A DNA stretch of 22,449 bases from Gnetum montanum. Lineage: Eukaryota > Streptophyta > Gnetopsida > Gnetales > Gnetaceae. Positions 10,416 through 19,406 of this stretch are shown piece after piece; position 1 is the first letter of the stretch, and the number at the start of each line of letters is the position of its first letter. The translations under genes and the position numbers were made by a program. Under the pieces are notes generated by a model. The model saw only the letters and a list, made by a program, of their open reading frames with translations. It was not told where the DNA came from and did not search any database. The stretch spans positions 352,327 to 374,775 of the forward strand of contig MNCI01004881.1 in assembly GCA_015680685.1 (NCBI GenBank), read 5' to 3'.

Positions 10416-10466
10416 CCTTGCACAAAGCTCCAGCGCTTGTGGTTGAAAAACGGTAGAGGAATGAGC
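10416..10466 (-). CDS. CDC6: CDC6 exon 9
   Basis: Seventeen codons, AHSSTVFQPQALELCAR, in phase 0. The family has FQ--ALE-CARK here. Acceptor tttgag after a pyrimidine-rich tract, donor GTATAA. Confidence 0.82.
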
Positions 10467-11289
10467 CTCAAATGAAGACAGAGTATTTGCTTTTAGACAT
10501 GGCAATTAGAAATTATAAAGTACTACAAAATTAAATGACAAGTGAAGCATTATCTGGAAAATATATATTAATTTTCAGCCAATTGATCTCAGGAGGCAAT
10601 TTCAGGAAACAACTTTTAGAGGTATTGCAAAATTTTTCATAACTGCTAGGGTTTTAGATCTAGGGTTTCAGCTCTGTTAGGAGAAGACAATGCAGAACTG
10701 ATAATGCTAACATGCATGTGTTAATTTGAGATAACAGCCAGAATTTAAGACACATAGCAAAGATGGACCTACACCATTCAAATTCTATTATGCAGCGCTG
10801 GCCTTTAAGTGAAATCATTCTGCATTTAATATGGAAGAGGGTTTTCCCTAGTCTGACTTCATATCCAGACTTCTACAGCAATTCAGACGCAAAGGAGACA
10901 GTATAGGTCAGATGAGGGAATTAAAGATCATGAAATAACCAAATAGATCTAAATATGAATAATTGGCATACAACAGAGGCACTGATATCTGATTTTCAAA
11001 GATATAAACTCACAACAGATAGGCTACTTGACAGTGATGACAAAACATGAACAGCATCGTAAGATAATGATCTTCCACAACATGAAAACTTTTACTAATT
11101 TGCATCTACAATTTGTAAGGATGATGTTGGTCTATGAAAAAGAAAAACAGGAAGTTCAAATTCTGCAAGTGGTGATACTATAAAATAAAAGGTTCTGTAA
11201 CTAAGCTCTAGTAAAAATGATTAGCTACACAAAAAGAAAAGAAAAGAAACCCAAAAGAAGAAAGGAACTTTCTCAATAATCTACATCAC

Positions 11290-11363
11290 CATAAATATTT
11301 GTTCAATAATCTTCTTGATTTGTTCTTCTGTGTATGCTCGAAAAGTAACAACAACAGGTTTGC
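11290..11363 (-). CDS. CDC6: CDC6 exon 8
   Basis: Reads CKPVVVTFRAYTEEQIKKII then EQIFM, a strong match to the CKP-VVTFRAYS-QI segment following sensor 1. Acceptor ttacag, donor GTGATG. Confidence 0.9.
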
Positions 11364-11595
11364 CTGTAAATAGATGCAAAAATTAGCTTTTCAAGAAAAA
11401 GGGGATGCCATTTCTATACACAAAATAAAATACAATTGTTTTTAATAAATAGAACAAATATACTTTTGTATGTAATTTTTATAGATTCTTTATGGAAAAT
11501 ACTGGCATAGAGTATTTCACATGATTCTGAAGCCAGAAAATTTGTTAACTGTAACAAAGAGGAATAGAAGTAATTAGGCATTTAGGTCATCTTAC

Positions 11596-11655
11596 AGTTT
11601 AGGGATTGTAATTTAGGAAGTAATCGATCAGTCAAGTCAATTGCATGTGCAACCC
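11596..11655 (-). CDS. CDC6: CDC6 exon 7, sensor 1
   Basis: Reads GVAHAIDLTDRLLPKLQSLN with split codons at both ends, bounded by acttag and GTAAGA. The family has Asn where His (CAT) now stands. Confidence 0.88.
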
Positions 11656-11772
11656 CTAAGTAAAAAGTCACGGTCAATTTATGAACGCTCTTGGTAAAAA
11701 GCAAATAGATATAAAAAATCGTAACTCAAAAACTTAGAATATATAGTATGAGTTTGTAGATTTTTCACCCAC

Positions 11773-11877
11773 CTATTAAAATCAAAGATGACTTTGCATG
11801 GCATGGAAGGCAAAACAAGTCATATAGTATAGATTGATCTTTTGTTATCAGATAGTCCATCATCAACAATCAGCAAC
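11773..11877 (-). CDS. CDC6: CDC6 exon 6, Walker B exon with 2-nt deletion
   Basis: Starts G-TTG-CTG-ATT-GTT-GAT (LLIVD), then after a two-base deficit continues in another frame as MDYLITKDQSILYDLFCLPC to SSLILI. The missing bases remove the conserved Walker B Glu (DEMD). The exon is 105 nt where the flanking phases demand 107. Confidence 0.85.
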
Positions 11878-12082
11878 CTTATCATATGAAAGATTTCACA
11901 ATAGAAGAAAAACAAACAGATATGATGCCATATGCATGAGTGAATTCAAGAAGAAATAAAAATAGAAATCCTAATGATTTAATAGCCAAATAAATATGTG
12001 AGAGCTTCTGCTAGTTGGGGTACATATATATACATCAAACAAAACAAATAGGAACATTGATTTCCTGAACATCCTTTCATAC

Positions 12083-12189
12083 ATTGTCTTCTGCAGAGAT
12101 GCTTCTAGCTTTTGGCAGAGTGTTATCTTTAATTCATGGTATGGACCACAATACTTTCCGTCCTCTTCCTCATCACAATATTCAAGGAT
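12083..12189 (-). CDS. CDC6: CDC6 exon 5
   Basis: Reads ILEYCDEEEDGKYCGPYHEL then LCQKLEASLQKT and AT of a split Met codon. It corresponds to the variable segment before Walker B. Acceptor gatag, donor GTATGA. Confidence 0.75.
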
Positions 12190-12274
12190 CTATCATCAGT
12201 TGGCATTACAAAGAAACTTGAATTAGGAATTTTACAAAAAAAAAAAAATTAATGATACAATATTTATAATTTAC

Positions 12275-12349
12275 CCTTTTAAAAATATGTGAAATATCTG
12301 TCACAGAAGTGCAATTAATGGTTGCTGATATTGGTGATATTGATCCTGC
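12275..12349 (-). CDS. CDC6: CDC6 exon 4
   Basis: Twenty-five codons, AGSISPISATINCTSVTDIS then HIFKR. It matches the family segment ending VNCTSLT-IF. Acceptor atgcag, donor GTAAAT, phase 0 at both ends. Confidence 0.85.
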
Positions 12350-12863
12350 CTGCATAGAATTGTTATGCTGAATGTCAAAGCCATTTAGTAATTAGGATCG
12401 GTAAATTTTATACCCTTACGAACAATGATGCTAAAACTCAATATAATGCTAATACTCCTTTCAAAATCTAAACAGTTAATATCCATCAAGTTTTTAAACG
12501 TAATGTTTTCAGAATCTAAACAAAGATCACCTAATAATGCTGTGTATCATGTACTAAAAATTATAAGTCATCAGCTCGTAGACCATTTAAAGTAGGCAGA
12601 ATTTATGACCATTAGAAATGAGGTGAAAGGACCAATTAATGCAAAAGCTGATGTAAATAAAGACTCTTGTTATATCCAAGTTGGTCAAATATCTGATAAA
12701 GCATTAAAAATTATCTTAAGGATGTATTTTAATTGACAAAATAATAACTGGTGGTGCATCTTTGATACACTTTAACATAACAGCTAATATTAACTTCAAA
12801 AATTTATAAAAATAGTGCAGGTAAGACATGTAAGAGAGAGAAATCTGCAATATACAATCTTAC

Positions 12864-13084
12864 CTCTTCTGCCCACTTTACAAAGGAATATCTGAGATTA
12901 TTCATGACCAGGGATTTTCCAGTTCCTGGACAGCCACAGACATATAGACTACCAGGTTTATTTTGTTCGATACACATTTTGCAGTAGTCAAAAATTGTTT
13001 TCTGTTCATCTTCACGACAGATTATTGTTTCTGGATTTGCAGACAAATGTAGGACTGACTTTACAGCATCAATAATTGAAAAAT
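12864..13084 (-). CDS. CDC6: CDC6 exon 3 with Walker A
   Basis: Reads FSIIDAVKSVLHLSANPETI, then ICREDEQ, then GSLYVCGCPGTGKS (Walker A) and YSFVKWAEE. Acceptor atgcag and donor GTAAGA. This is the most diagnostic exon for the CDC6/ORC1 AAA+ family. Confidence 0.92.
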
Positions 13085-13195
13085 CTGCATAATTTGTTGG
13101 TTTGGATAAACAAATCAGCTTTTGTCATCATATGAGCATCACATGTTTATGTTTTTTAACTCGGAAAAAAATTTATTGGTAAAAAATATGCCTAC

Positions 13196-13463
13196 CATCA
13201 GATTTAGTTATCTTTGCCTGTTCCAAAAGCTGGTTGCCTACCTTGAAAGAAACATCACTTTGTCCTGGTTCTACATGTTCTGCATAGGAAAGCTTATTTA
13301 TTCTTGTTCCACAATCAATGTTGTGCACAACTTCAGGAGAACTTTCAGAAACATACTTTGCCATTCTCCTTGATGAAGGGCACGTTTTTGATTGGTTCAT
13401 CACTTTGTTGCCATATCGACTATAAGAATATTTCTTATTTGTCTTCCTGTAATTTTTAACAAA
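13196..13463 (-). CDS. CDC6: CDC6 exon 2, linker before the AAA+ domain
   Basis: Reads FVKNYRKTNKKYSYSRYGNK and onward to EQAKITKSD, ending GAT G before GTAGGC, in phase with exon 3. The acceptor ttctaag at 13464 is chosen because it keeps phase 0 with exon 1. A ttacag acceptor 17 nt further in would break the frame. The donor end is solid and the acceptor is tentative. Confidence 0.6.
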
Positions 13464-14835
13464 CTTAGAACTGAACCTTTCATAATCTTTTTCAAAACAA
13501 TTTTCCAAGATTACCATTTAAATTATGTGAAATAATGTGAAAAGAAATTCTGTAATTTTCTTTACGCTAAGATGAAACATGCATATGCTATTTCTCATGT
13601 TCTTTTCACTGAATATAATAGATATTTCTATGATAAGCAAAAGGCAAAAAGAGAACATGAAACTAAACTTTTTTCTTTAAAGTCAAGGGCCATATATTTG
13701 ATTAGGTTACTATAGATAAAAATTCATAATGTTTATGATACTGCATAACATATATGCACAAAAAACACAAATACATATACCATACCCCTCACCCTCCACT
13801 TTTAATGCATTGCACTAAATTCAGTTATACAATTTATCAATTACATGCCCATCATTTTGATTGTCACACTAAAGCTTTTGACAATTTGTTACACCCATCC
13901 TCTGATTACCATATTAAAACTCTACCAATTTTCATGCACCCGTCCTAGTAACTCAACAACAAGATTCTGATTCCTATGCTAGGTTCTTCTTTACCTTTAG
14001 CGATAAGTGAAAATTAATTGATAGTCCGTACTCGACATTACATTCACACACGTCTTGACCAATGAGCTATGCCTTGTTGGTCATATTACAAGTTTATTTG
14101 TAAAGGTTGTATTTCATGCAACTTATTGGTTAGGCATGCCCAAAATTTTAAGAGTTCTCATTGACTCAATTAGTTATCTAGTTGTATGATAAGTATAAGT
14201 ATTATGGAGGCAAAAGGTTACAACTTCAAGTCACACTTAACCACAATGACAAGGGAATCACATTAATGCACCTCCACACTGTACCTAAGTTGTAGCTCTA
14301 TGAATTCTACCAAAAGAGGTGGTAAAATATTTGGTGCACCAGTAATAATAATAAAGAGGTGGTGGACTGAAGTGCAACAACAGCGATTCAAATGTACTCT
14401 TACAAATTCAAACAGCAACCAAAATTTTCTATGACATCATTAAGGAAGCCCTTTGAATTCATTTGACACAAGTCAGTTTCAGGCTTCCAGCCCCGAGTTG
14501 CAGGACGAAACTTCATTAAAGGTCCAATCATTGACAGACAACTAAAATTGTGAAACAGGTATCCATAGTCTGATGTTTCCTACTGCAAGCTTCAAGTATT
14601 TTATGCACCCAGCAGAAAAATTCCAATTGGCTATGCATTTCCTATCCGATATCCATCTATTTCTTTTAATTTTTTAAAGACAGTCTAGAGTCTAGACGGT
14701 GCATGCATTGGACACTTTCATATCATAGCCAGACTTCAAGACTGGGTAGAATGAAAGAACTGCGGCAATTCAAGACATTTTGAAATACCAAATGACCAAA
14801 AATGCAAGACAATTAAAACAATAAAACATACTTAC
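13464..14835 (-). other. CDC6 intron 1 (about 1.37 kb)
   Basis: AT-rich and without recognisable exon or element. The acceptor end is not certain because several AGs lie between 13440 and 13520. Confidence 0.55.
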
Positions 14836-15258
14836 CTGAGTCTGATGTCGCACCTCAGGAACATCTTCCCTAGTTTTGGGCTCTAAACTTAGTTTCTCAA
14901 GTAGTTCCGAGGCCAGATCCCTGGAATCCTTCGCATCTTCTGCAAACTTCATCTGCGACTCACTCGCGGCACTATTTCCTGTATTTAATTCATGCTTGCT
15001 AAGTTTCTTCCTTCTCCTTGTATGCCTTTTCTCGGGCAGCTGGCCTATTTGCCTGAAAGTGCAACCCTGGCGACCAGTTTGAGAAACAGAGTCACCCAAT
15101 TCAGAATTGAGATGAATGCTGCTGTTGTCAGTAAGTCCCAATCGCCATTTGCGAATCCTGGATTTCTTGTTTACGCTAAAACATTCCTCGGAGAGAAAAT
15201 TTGGTTCATGGGTTCTGCGAGATCCAGAATTTTTAGCAGAGCAAGGCGTCTTGGTCAT
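14836..15258 (-). CDS. CDC6: CDC6 exon 1, N-terminal regulatory region
   Basis: One hundred and forty-one codons from MTKTPCSAKN to EVRHQTQ, ending at a consensus donor GTAAGT in phase 0. An in-frame TAA at 15276-15274 supports this ATG. The region is low-complexity and basic, with KRHTRRRKKLSK as a likely nuclear signal and one TP site (T4), as expected of the poorly conserved CDC6 N-terminus. Confidence 0.75.
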
Positions 15259-15600
15259 GTTGGTGGATATGAATTAGTTAGGAATGAATGAGAAGCTGCA
15301 GAAAGTTTGAGTGAATGCAGGGATGAGCCAAATAAGGTCTGGAGGTTTGAACCGTCGCTACTCGCTGGTAACAGATTCAATTAGTGTGGACGCCCATTTG
15401 TTTTTTTCATGAACATTTCAAATCTGAGCAGGAAGGCATTTCATTACTCATTGCTCATCATTGCTCCTGCTTGGCTGAGGTTGATCATGGTAGAAACTGA
15501 AGCGTTAAGACCAACTCTCACACCGCTTCATTGCGTTCTCAATCAATGCGGACATTATAACCAACGTCTCTTGGTGGTGTCAACGGGAAGACCTTGATAA
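15259..15600 (-). promoter_or_regulatory. 5' flank of CDC6
   Basis: Sequence immediately upstream of the CDC6 ATG. I looked for E2F sites (TTTSSCGC), expected of replication genes, and saw no good match. The LINE fragment begins within a few hundred bases, so the upstream region may be truncated by repeats. Confidence 0.3.
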
Positions 15601-15639
15601 ATCGAAACCATACTTCGGTTGGGCCTTAAAGTCCAAACA

Positions 15640-16385
15640 CAATGAAAAATAGCTTTTCAAAGGTGATCCTCACGATGCACACTCCATCTTCTATGTAAAG
15701 TGGAAAGTTGAATTCTTGCGCATGAAACCAAGATTTGGCTTTAGAAAGTTATAGGGAAGGCAGAGGGAACCATCATCATACCATACCAAGGAGTATTATT
15801 GTGCAACTTAAGAACACCAAAGTTGAAAAGAACATGCTCAATGTGCTAGTAAATAAGCGTATCTTGTCTTTCAAACCCCCATTTAACTTGAGCATGTTGC
15901 CAAGAGAGGGTAGTAGAATCATTCCTAATAGAAAATAATTGAGCAACATGATGGAGATTACAATCAACAAAACGATTGGCTCTATGAGAAAATTCTTCAT
16001 AAAGACAACTCAAACTCTTTTTGAAAATAGAAGACCACCAGATGAAGTGCATCAACAAAGAGTTCAAACTTAACTAGGTAGGTTTCCATTGCAAGAAGCT
16101 TTTAAGTTGACTCCAACACCGCCAAATTTGCTTGAATAGGAAAGAACCTATAATCTTCTGAGAACCTCCACTGATGATCCAATTGCTCCAATGAGTGTTT
16201 TTCCATCTATGGTGATTACCAAGACAAGAAATATTATGCCTAAAAAGATCTTCCAAGCTTCATCTCCTTTTATATAGCGAGTGACCCACTTGGAGGCCAA
16301 GAGAATACTTTGGTGCTCAATAGAGGGGAGGCCTAAGCCCTTATGTTCCTTGATGATGAGTGGCAAGGTACCCCTACACTCAACC
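15640..16385 (-). mobile_element. Decayed LINE (non-LTR retrotransposon) ORF2 C-terminal fragment
   Basis: The minus strand reads GLGLPSIEHQSILLASKWVT then IKGDEAWKIFL, shifts frame to RHNISCLGNHHRWKNTHWSN and KQIWRCWSQLKSF, and later YEEFSHRANRFVDCNLHHVA and QVKWGFERQ. The GGLGL-type motif followed by (L)-KW/KL-R and EPWK-LLRH-like residues is the segment after the reverse-transcriptase palm and thumb in plant LINEs. At least two frame changes and internal stops make it non-functional. The endonuclease and the RT catalytic core are absent. Its 5' side (right) ends against the LTR near 16390. The left limit is uncertain. Confidence 0.65.
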
Positions 16386-16775
16386 ATACGAAACGAGCGT
16401 AGCACGCGCGATCTGGTCGAACTCCGCAGACTAAATGCCTACATGTCCCATGGAACACTTGGGGATAATCATTCGTTGTCTTCCCAGACTTACTTGTAGT
16501 TGTCACGGTGTATGGCTAAGTAAGTCCGAGGTATATGATTTTTATAGTCTTTTATGTGTTTTTCTCCTATGCTATCGAGGTGAAGGGTTGAGAAAGCTAA
16601 CTAACTCTAACTAAGGACTAAGTATAAATTAACTAGCGTCAGCATCCATTCCCACTTACCATACACACCTTGAACTATGCAACTATGGCTACCAAACGCT
16701 AATCTTTACTGGGATCACCACATGTAACGCATGTGCTCGAAGTGGTCGTACTAAGGCACTTAACTAGCCTAAACG

Positions 16776-16954
16776 TAATGAGCAGTCTATTCCTTGACTA
16801 GCTGTACACATCCGTAAATGCTCATAATCAAGTCATACTCATTCCGCATTCTAGGAGTTGAGGGTGAGAGAATCTAATCGCGATGAGCAGCTGATTTCTT
16901 GATTAGTCGTACACATTCGTCAATGCTCGTAATCAAGTCGTACTCATGCTGCGC
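16776..16954 (-). repeat. 105-bp-period imperfect direct repeat within the LTR
   Basis: Copy A (16776-16848) and copy B (16882-16954) share atgagcag, then ttgactag or ttgattag, then gtacaca, and a final block aatgctc-taatcaagtc-tactcat. They are diverged at roughly one position in six by eye. They lie downstream of the TATA box, in the transcribed part of the LTR. Confidence 0.75.
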
Positions 16955-17211
16955 TACTGCAAGTAATAAATAACATGTAAGAAATAACAAGTAATAAATC
17001 CTATTCCATGCACTGCAAGGTTTATCCACAAAGCTCGTCTTTATTGTTGTACACAACTTGCGTTCAGGTATAAAGCTGCTCGAATAAAGATCCGTTCACT
17101 TGGGGACTCCTACTGCGGGCACATGGAAAATATTCTATCTCTGGAGTGATCAATCTGCCAGAGTTTTCCTACTTTTAGCCTAGGATGGAAAATAAGGGGA
17201 GTGCCACCTCT

Positions 17212-17220
17212 TATTTATAG
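17212..17220 (-). promoter_or_regulatory. LTR TATA box (minus)
   Basis: CTATAAATAA on the minus strand, about 85 bases inside the LTR start and just downstream of the palindromic block. It is conserved in the opposite-facing LTR at 22300-22308. Confidence 0.6.
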
Positions 17221-17235
17221 ATTTGGCGGCGGACT

Positions 17236-17259
17236 ACGATATCGCGTACGCGACATCAC
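17236..17259 (-). repeat. Degenerate copy of the 24-bp LTR palindrome
   Basis: Reads ACGATATCGC-GTAC-GCGACATCAC on the plus strand. It retains the central palindrome TCGCGTACGCGA but has mutations in one arm compared with the perfect copy at 22227-22250. Confidence 0.8.
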
Positions 17260-17304
17260 AGGGGACGACACGATATCGCGGCTCATGCGAATCGTGTCTC
17301 ATCA

Positions 17305-17319
17305 TACCCCCATGACTAA
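17305..17319 (-). promoter_or_regulatory. Polypurine-tract-like sequence at the 3' LTR
   Basis: TTAGTCATGGGGGTA on the minus strand lies immediately before the LTR start TGATGAG. It occupies the position of the plus-strand primer. Two similar motifs occur at 17871-17885 and 19232-19246. Confidence 0.5.
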
Positions 17320-17464
17320 ATGAAAACTCGTCCTTGAGTTCCTTACAATAATATCGAGAAGGTATGGAATTATTGAGGGGAATGAAACTAATGGGATGAC
17401 ATGAGAACAGATCATCATTACAAGACTTGACAAAATTGGTGTTCATGACAACAAGGGTGAACAC
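17305..17464 (-). pseudogene. Possible pol C-terminal tail next to the 3' LTR
   Basis: Minus strand PSRYYCKELKDEFSFSHGGM continues across the LTR boundary. A short charged tail running into the polypurine tract and LTR is common at the end of plant gypsy pol. The identification is positional rather than by a domain. Confidence 0.35.
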
Positions 17465-18161
17465 CTTATTACATTGACATCAAGCCTCATTTGGCAGCTG
17501 AGAAAGAGAGAAAGAAAGAAGTATTGCTATTGCCAATGCCAAGATTATGCCTTTGTTATCCATCCATAACGCGCCATCGATCTTGCTCCTTGCATAGCTG
17601 CTTTAGCGCTGCTCCATTTCTAGTGTTTGCTCTAGATCCAATCCGTTGTTGTATGATCGCCATCTACACATACAACACAATCCTATATTAGCAAAGGTAA
17701 ATGAATCATCATGTAATTGATACCTTGCTTTGGTGTAAGTTCATTGGCTAGGTTGTGGTATGGCTAATACGGATCTGGGAATATATTAATGACGACTACC
17801 GAAGGTGTAGGGGTTAGGAAGAAAATCAAAAATTTCAGGGCTAGGAGAAAATCGAAAAAATCAGGCCCCGTACCCCCATGACTAATCGCGAACCTCCGAT
17901 AGCGTTAGAAGGGAGAAAGAAAAGGAGTAAGAAAGATAGATAAAAAGGGACAACTGAAAACATCAGTGAAATGGATGTCGAGATGGTAATGAACAAAATA
18001 AAAATAAAATTAATTGCAAAATGTTAAGGGAAAGAATTTAACTAATGCTCCAAATAGGAATGTCAGTGGGTCCTCCCCAAAGCAGGCTCATGCCCTTAAT
18101 GCCCTGACAAACCCACATTCAAAGAGTCCGTAGGCTCTGGGAATGTCATTTGGAACAAGAT

Positions 18162-18452
18162 TTAAAGTCTTAACCACAAGCGTTTACCAAGAAGAAAACA
18201 ATGCATCAACCAAAATATATACACTAATGATACAACCGGCAATGAGGTGAACAATGGAGAGAAGGATGGAGAGAAGAGAATGGAATGGAATCCCAAGAAT
18301 AAGGTGGTGTACAGCCCCTTGTGTGTTTCATGATTAATGTGACGTAGCAAATCCCATTCCAAGTCCGGCCTCGAACCAACCACATCCAGTGACTTCGCAT
18401 TAATGCATTCGGCCAAATCATCCACTTGGATAACAAGAATGCCTTCCCCCAA
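18162..18452 (-). CDS. Unrecognised 96-aa open frame inside the element
   Basis: Reads MGEGILVIQVDDLAECINAK and RPDLEWDLLRHINHETHKG, then becomes hydrophobic and low-complexity. No domain is recognised. It sits where pol would be expected. The N-terminal half looks protein-like, the C-terminal half does not. It could be a remnant of a retroelement accessory frame or chance. Confidence 0.2.
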   Translation of the reverse strand: MGEGILVIQVDDLAECINAKSLDVVGSRPDLEWDLLRHINHETHKGLYTTLFLGFHSILFSPSFSPLFTSLPVVSLVYIFWLMHCFLLGKRLWLRL

Positions 18453-19073
18453 GAGCCACCACCATTCTGACGAAACAAAGGAGGGAATGGGAAGCGAGAA
18501 GGGCCTTAGTTAGAGGGAACACTTTTGGTTCCATAACCTATGCTTGTAGCCCAAGTTTTATTTCGTCTAAGGGGTGTGCTTTGAATTTTCACTTTTTTTT
18601 TCTTTTTTCTTTTCTTTTGTTTTTTGTTTTTATGCATGAGAACCACACCATGCAAAGACTTCTTATTCTTATTGTCTCAACTTCCGATAATTGGGTAACA
18701 TCGGAACAGCAAGAAAACTCAAGAAGAAAAACATCCAAGCACCCAAGAGAATGACCAACATGAAAGCATCAAGTTCCCTTGAATTCACACCCTTTCCAAT
18801 CCTTGAGTCCTTCCTTAGTTTGAGAAATACCCAGTCACCGATTCGTTTAAGTTCTTATTAGAAGGGGACTATACATTTCCAAGCCAAGAGAGACCATATA
18901 AATTGGTGGATGGATGAATGAAGTGATCTCATTGCCTACCATATCAAAAGAAACATACCTTAGTATCAACATCGTAACTTAAAGGTAAAAACCAAACACT
19001 AGCAATCAATATGAAAACAATTCATACCATCATTCCAAACACTTATTATGGGACAAACTTACAGGGTGGATGG

Positions 19074-19089
19074 CACACACACACACACA
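19074..19089 (+). repeat. (CA)8 microsatellite
   Basis: Eight uninterrupted CA units within the non-coding interior of the gypsy element. Confidence 0.9.
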
Positions 19090-19406
19090 TACAAAATGGA
19101 AAAGGTATAACGATGATTAAAGAAATTTGTAAAACAAAAATGTGTAAGAAAAAAACATTGTAAAACAAAAACATGTAAAACAAAAATCGAAAAAGAACTG
19201 AGGGCCTCATATAATTAGCATAGGTGGCCATCTCCCCCATGACTGAGTTGTAAGGGAGAGATCCAAAATAATGAGCACCTATTTGAATTTCTAAGAAGTG
19301 TCCAACTTCTCCCAATTGATGATCTTAGATTAAGGGATGGAAGTTGGCGACGCTCATATTTCAATGTATCTATGCCTTCGTTGTTGGCATGGCTTGTCTC
19401 CTTAGT

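Larger units (their letters stand above)
7997..15258 (-). pseudogene. CDC6: CDC6 DNA replication licensing AAA+ ATPase, 16-exon gene with disabling changes
   Basis: The plant CDC6 family loads MCM2-7 onto ORC-bound origins in the nucleus. Exons read on the minus strand (start-end): 15258-14836, 13463-13196, 13084-12864, 12349-12275, 12189-12083, 11877-11773, 11655-11596, 11363-11290, 10466-10416, 10075-10026, 9844-9760, 9571-9482, 9355-9293, 8801-8696, 8603-8514, 8029-7997. Intact, they would give about 630 residues. Seen: a basic stretch KRHTRRRKKLSK (residues 77-88), Walker A GCPGTGKS, VVVTFRAYTEEQ, sensor 2 SGDMRKAL, and a C-terminal winged-helix segment with TIQSLPQHQQ. Damage: two bases missing in the Walker B exon, sensor 1 GVANAIDL reading GVAHAIDL, a one-base frame break in exon 14, and TAG where CAG is expected at the end of exon 14. 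Introns are retained, so it is not a retrocopy. It is a decaying or duplicated gene, or the sequence has errors. Start choice: an in-frame TAA lies 15 nt before the ATG. Exon 2's left edge and exon 16 are the weakest calls. Confidence 0.82.
16395..17304 (-). repeat. LTR (3' LTR) of the minus-strand Ty3/gypsy element
   Basis: Read on the minus strand the LTR opens TGATGAGACACGATTCGC at 17304, directly after a GGGGG-containing polypurine-like tract. It carries a palindromic GATATCGCGTACGCGA block and the TATA box CTATAAATAAG. The first about 235 bases match the plus-oriented LTR at 22185-22449 closely. The far end (about 16395) is set by where LINE coding sequence begins. No clear CA terminus or target duplication was found, so that end may be truncated. 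Confidence 0.75.
17465..19406. other. Element interior without recognisable pol domains
   Basis: Apart from the weak frame at 18162-18452, nothing resembles RT (YxDD), RNase H or integrase (HHCC, DDE) on the minus strand. Contents include a poly-T tract (about 18593-18630), an AC microsatellite, and A-rich tgtaaaacaaaaa repeats (about 19127-19190). Confidence 0.5.

Noticed and set aside
13122-13373. Plus-strand 83-aa open frame
   Set aside because: It is the shadow of CDC6 exon 2 on the other strand and shows no known motif.
13440-13517. ATG at 13517 as an alternative CDC6 start
   Set aside because: A stop codon directly precedes it and the sequence between it and the chosen acceptor is not CDC6-like. 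The 15258 start has a long open exon with a proper donor in phase.
14992-15291. Plus-strand 99-aa open frame
   Set aside because: Antisense to CDC6 exon 1, with no domain. The minus frame has an upstream stop, a good start and a consensus donor.
17491-17691. Plus-strand 66-aa frame starting MAAEKERKKE
   Set aside because: No recognisable domain, no splice or homologous context, and it lies within retroelement debris.
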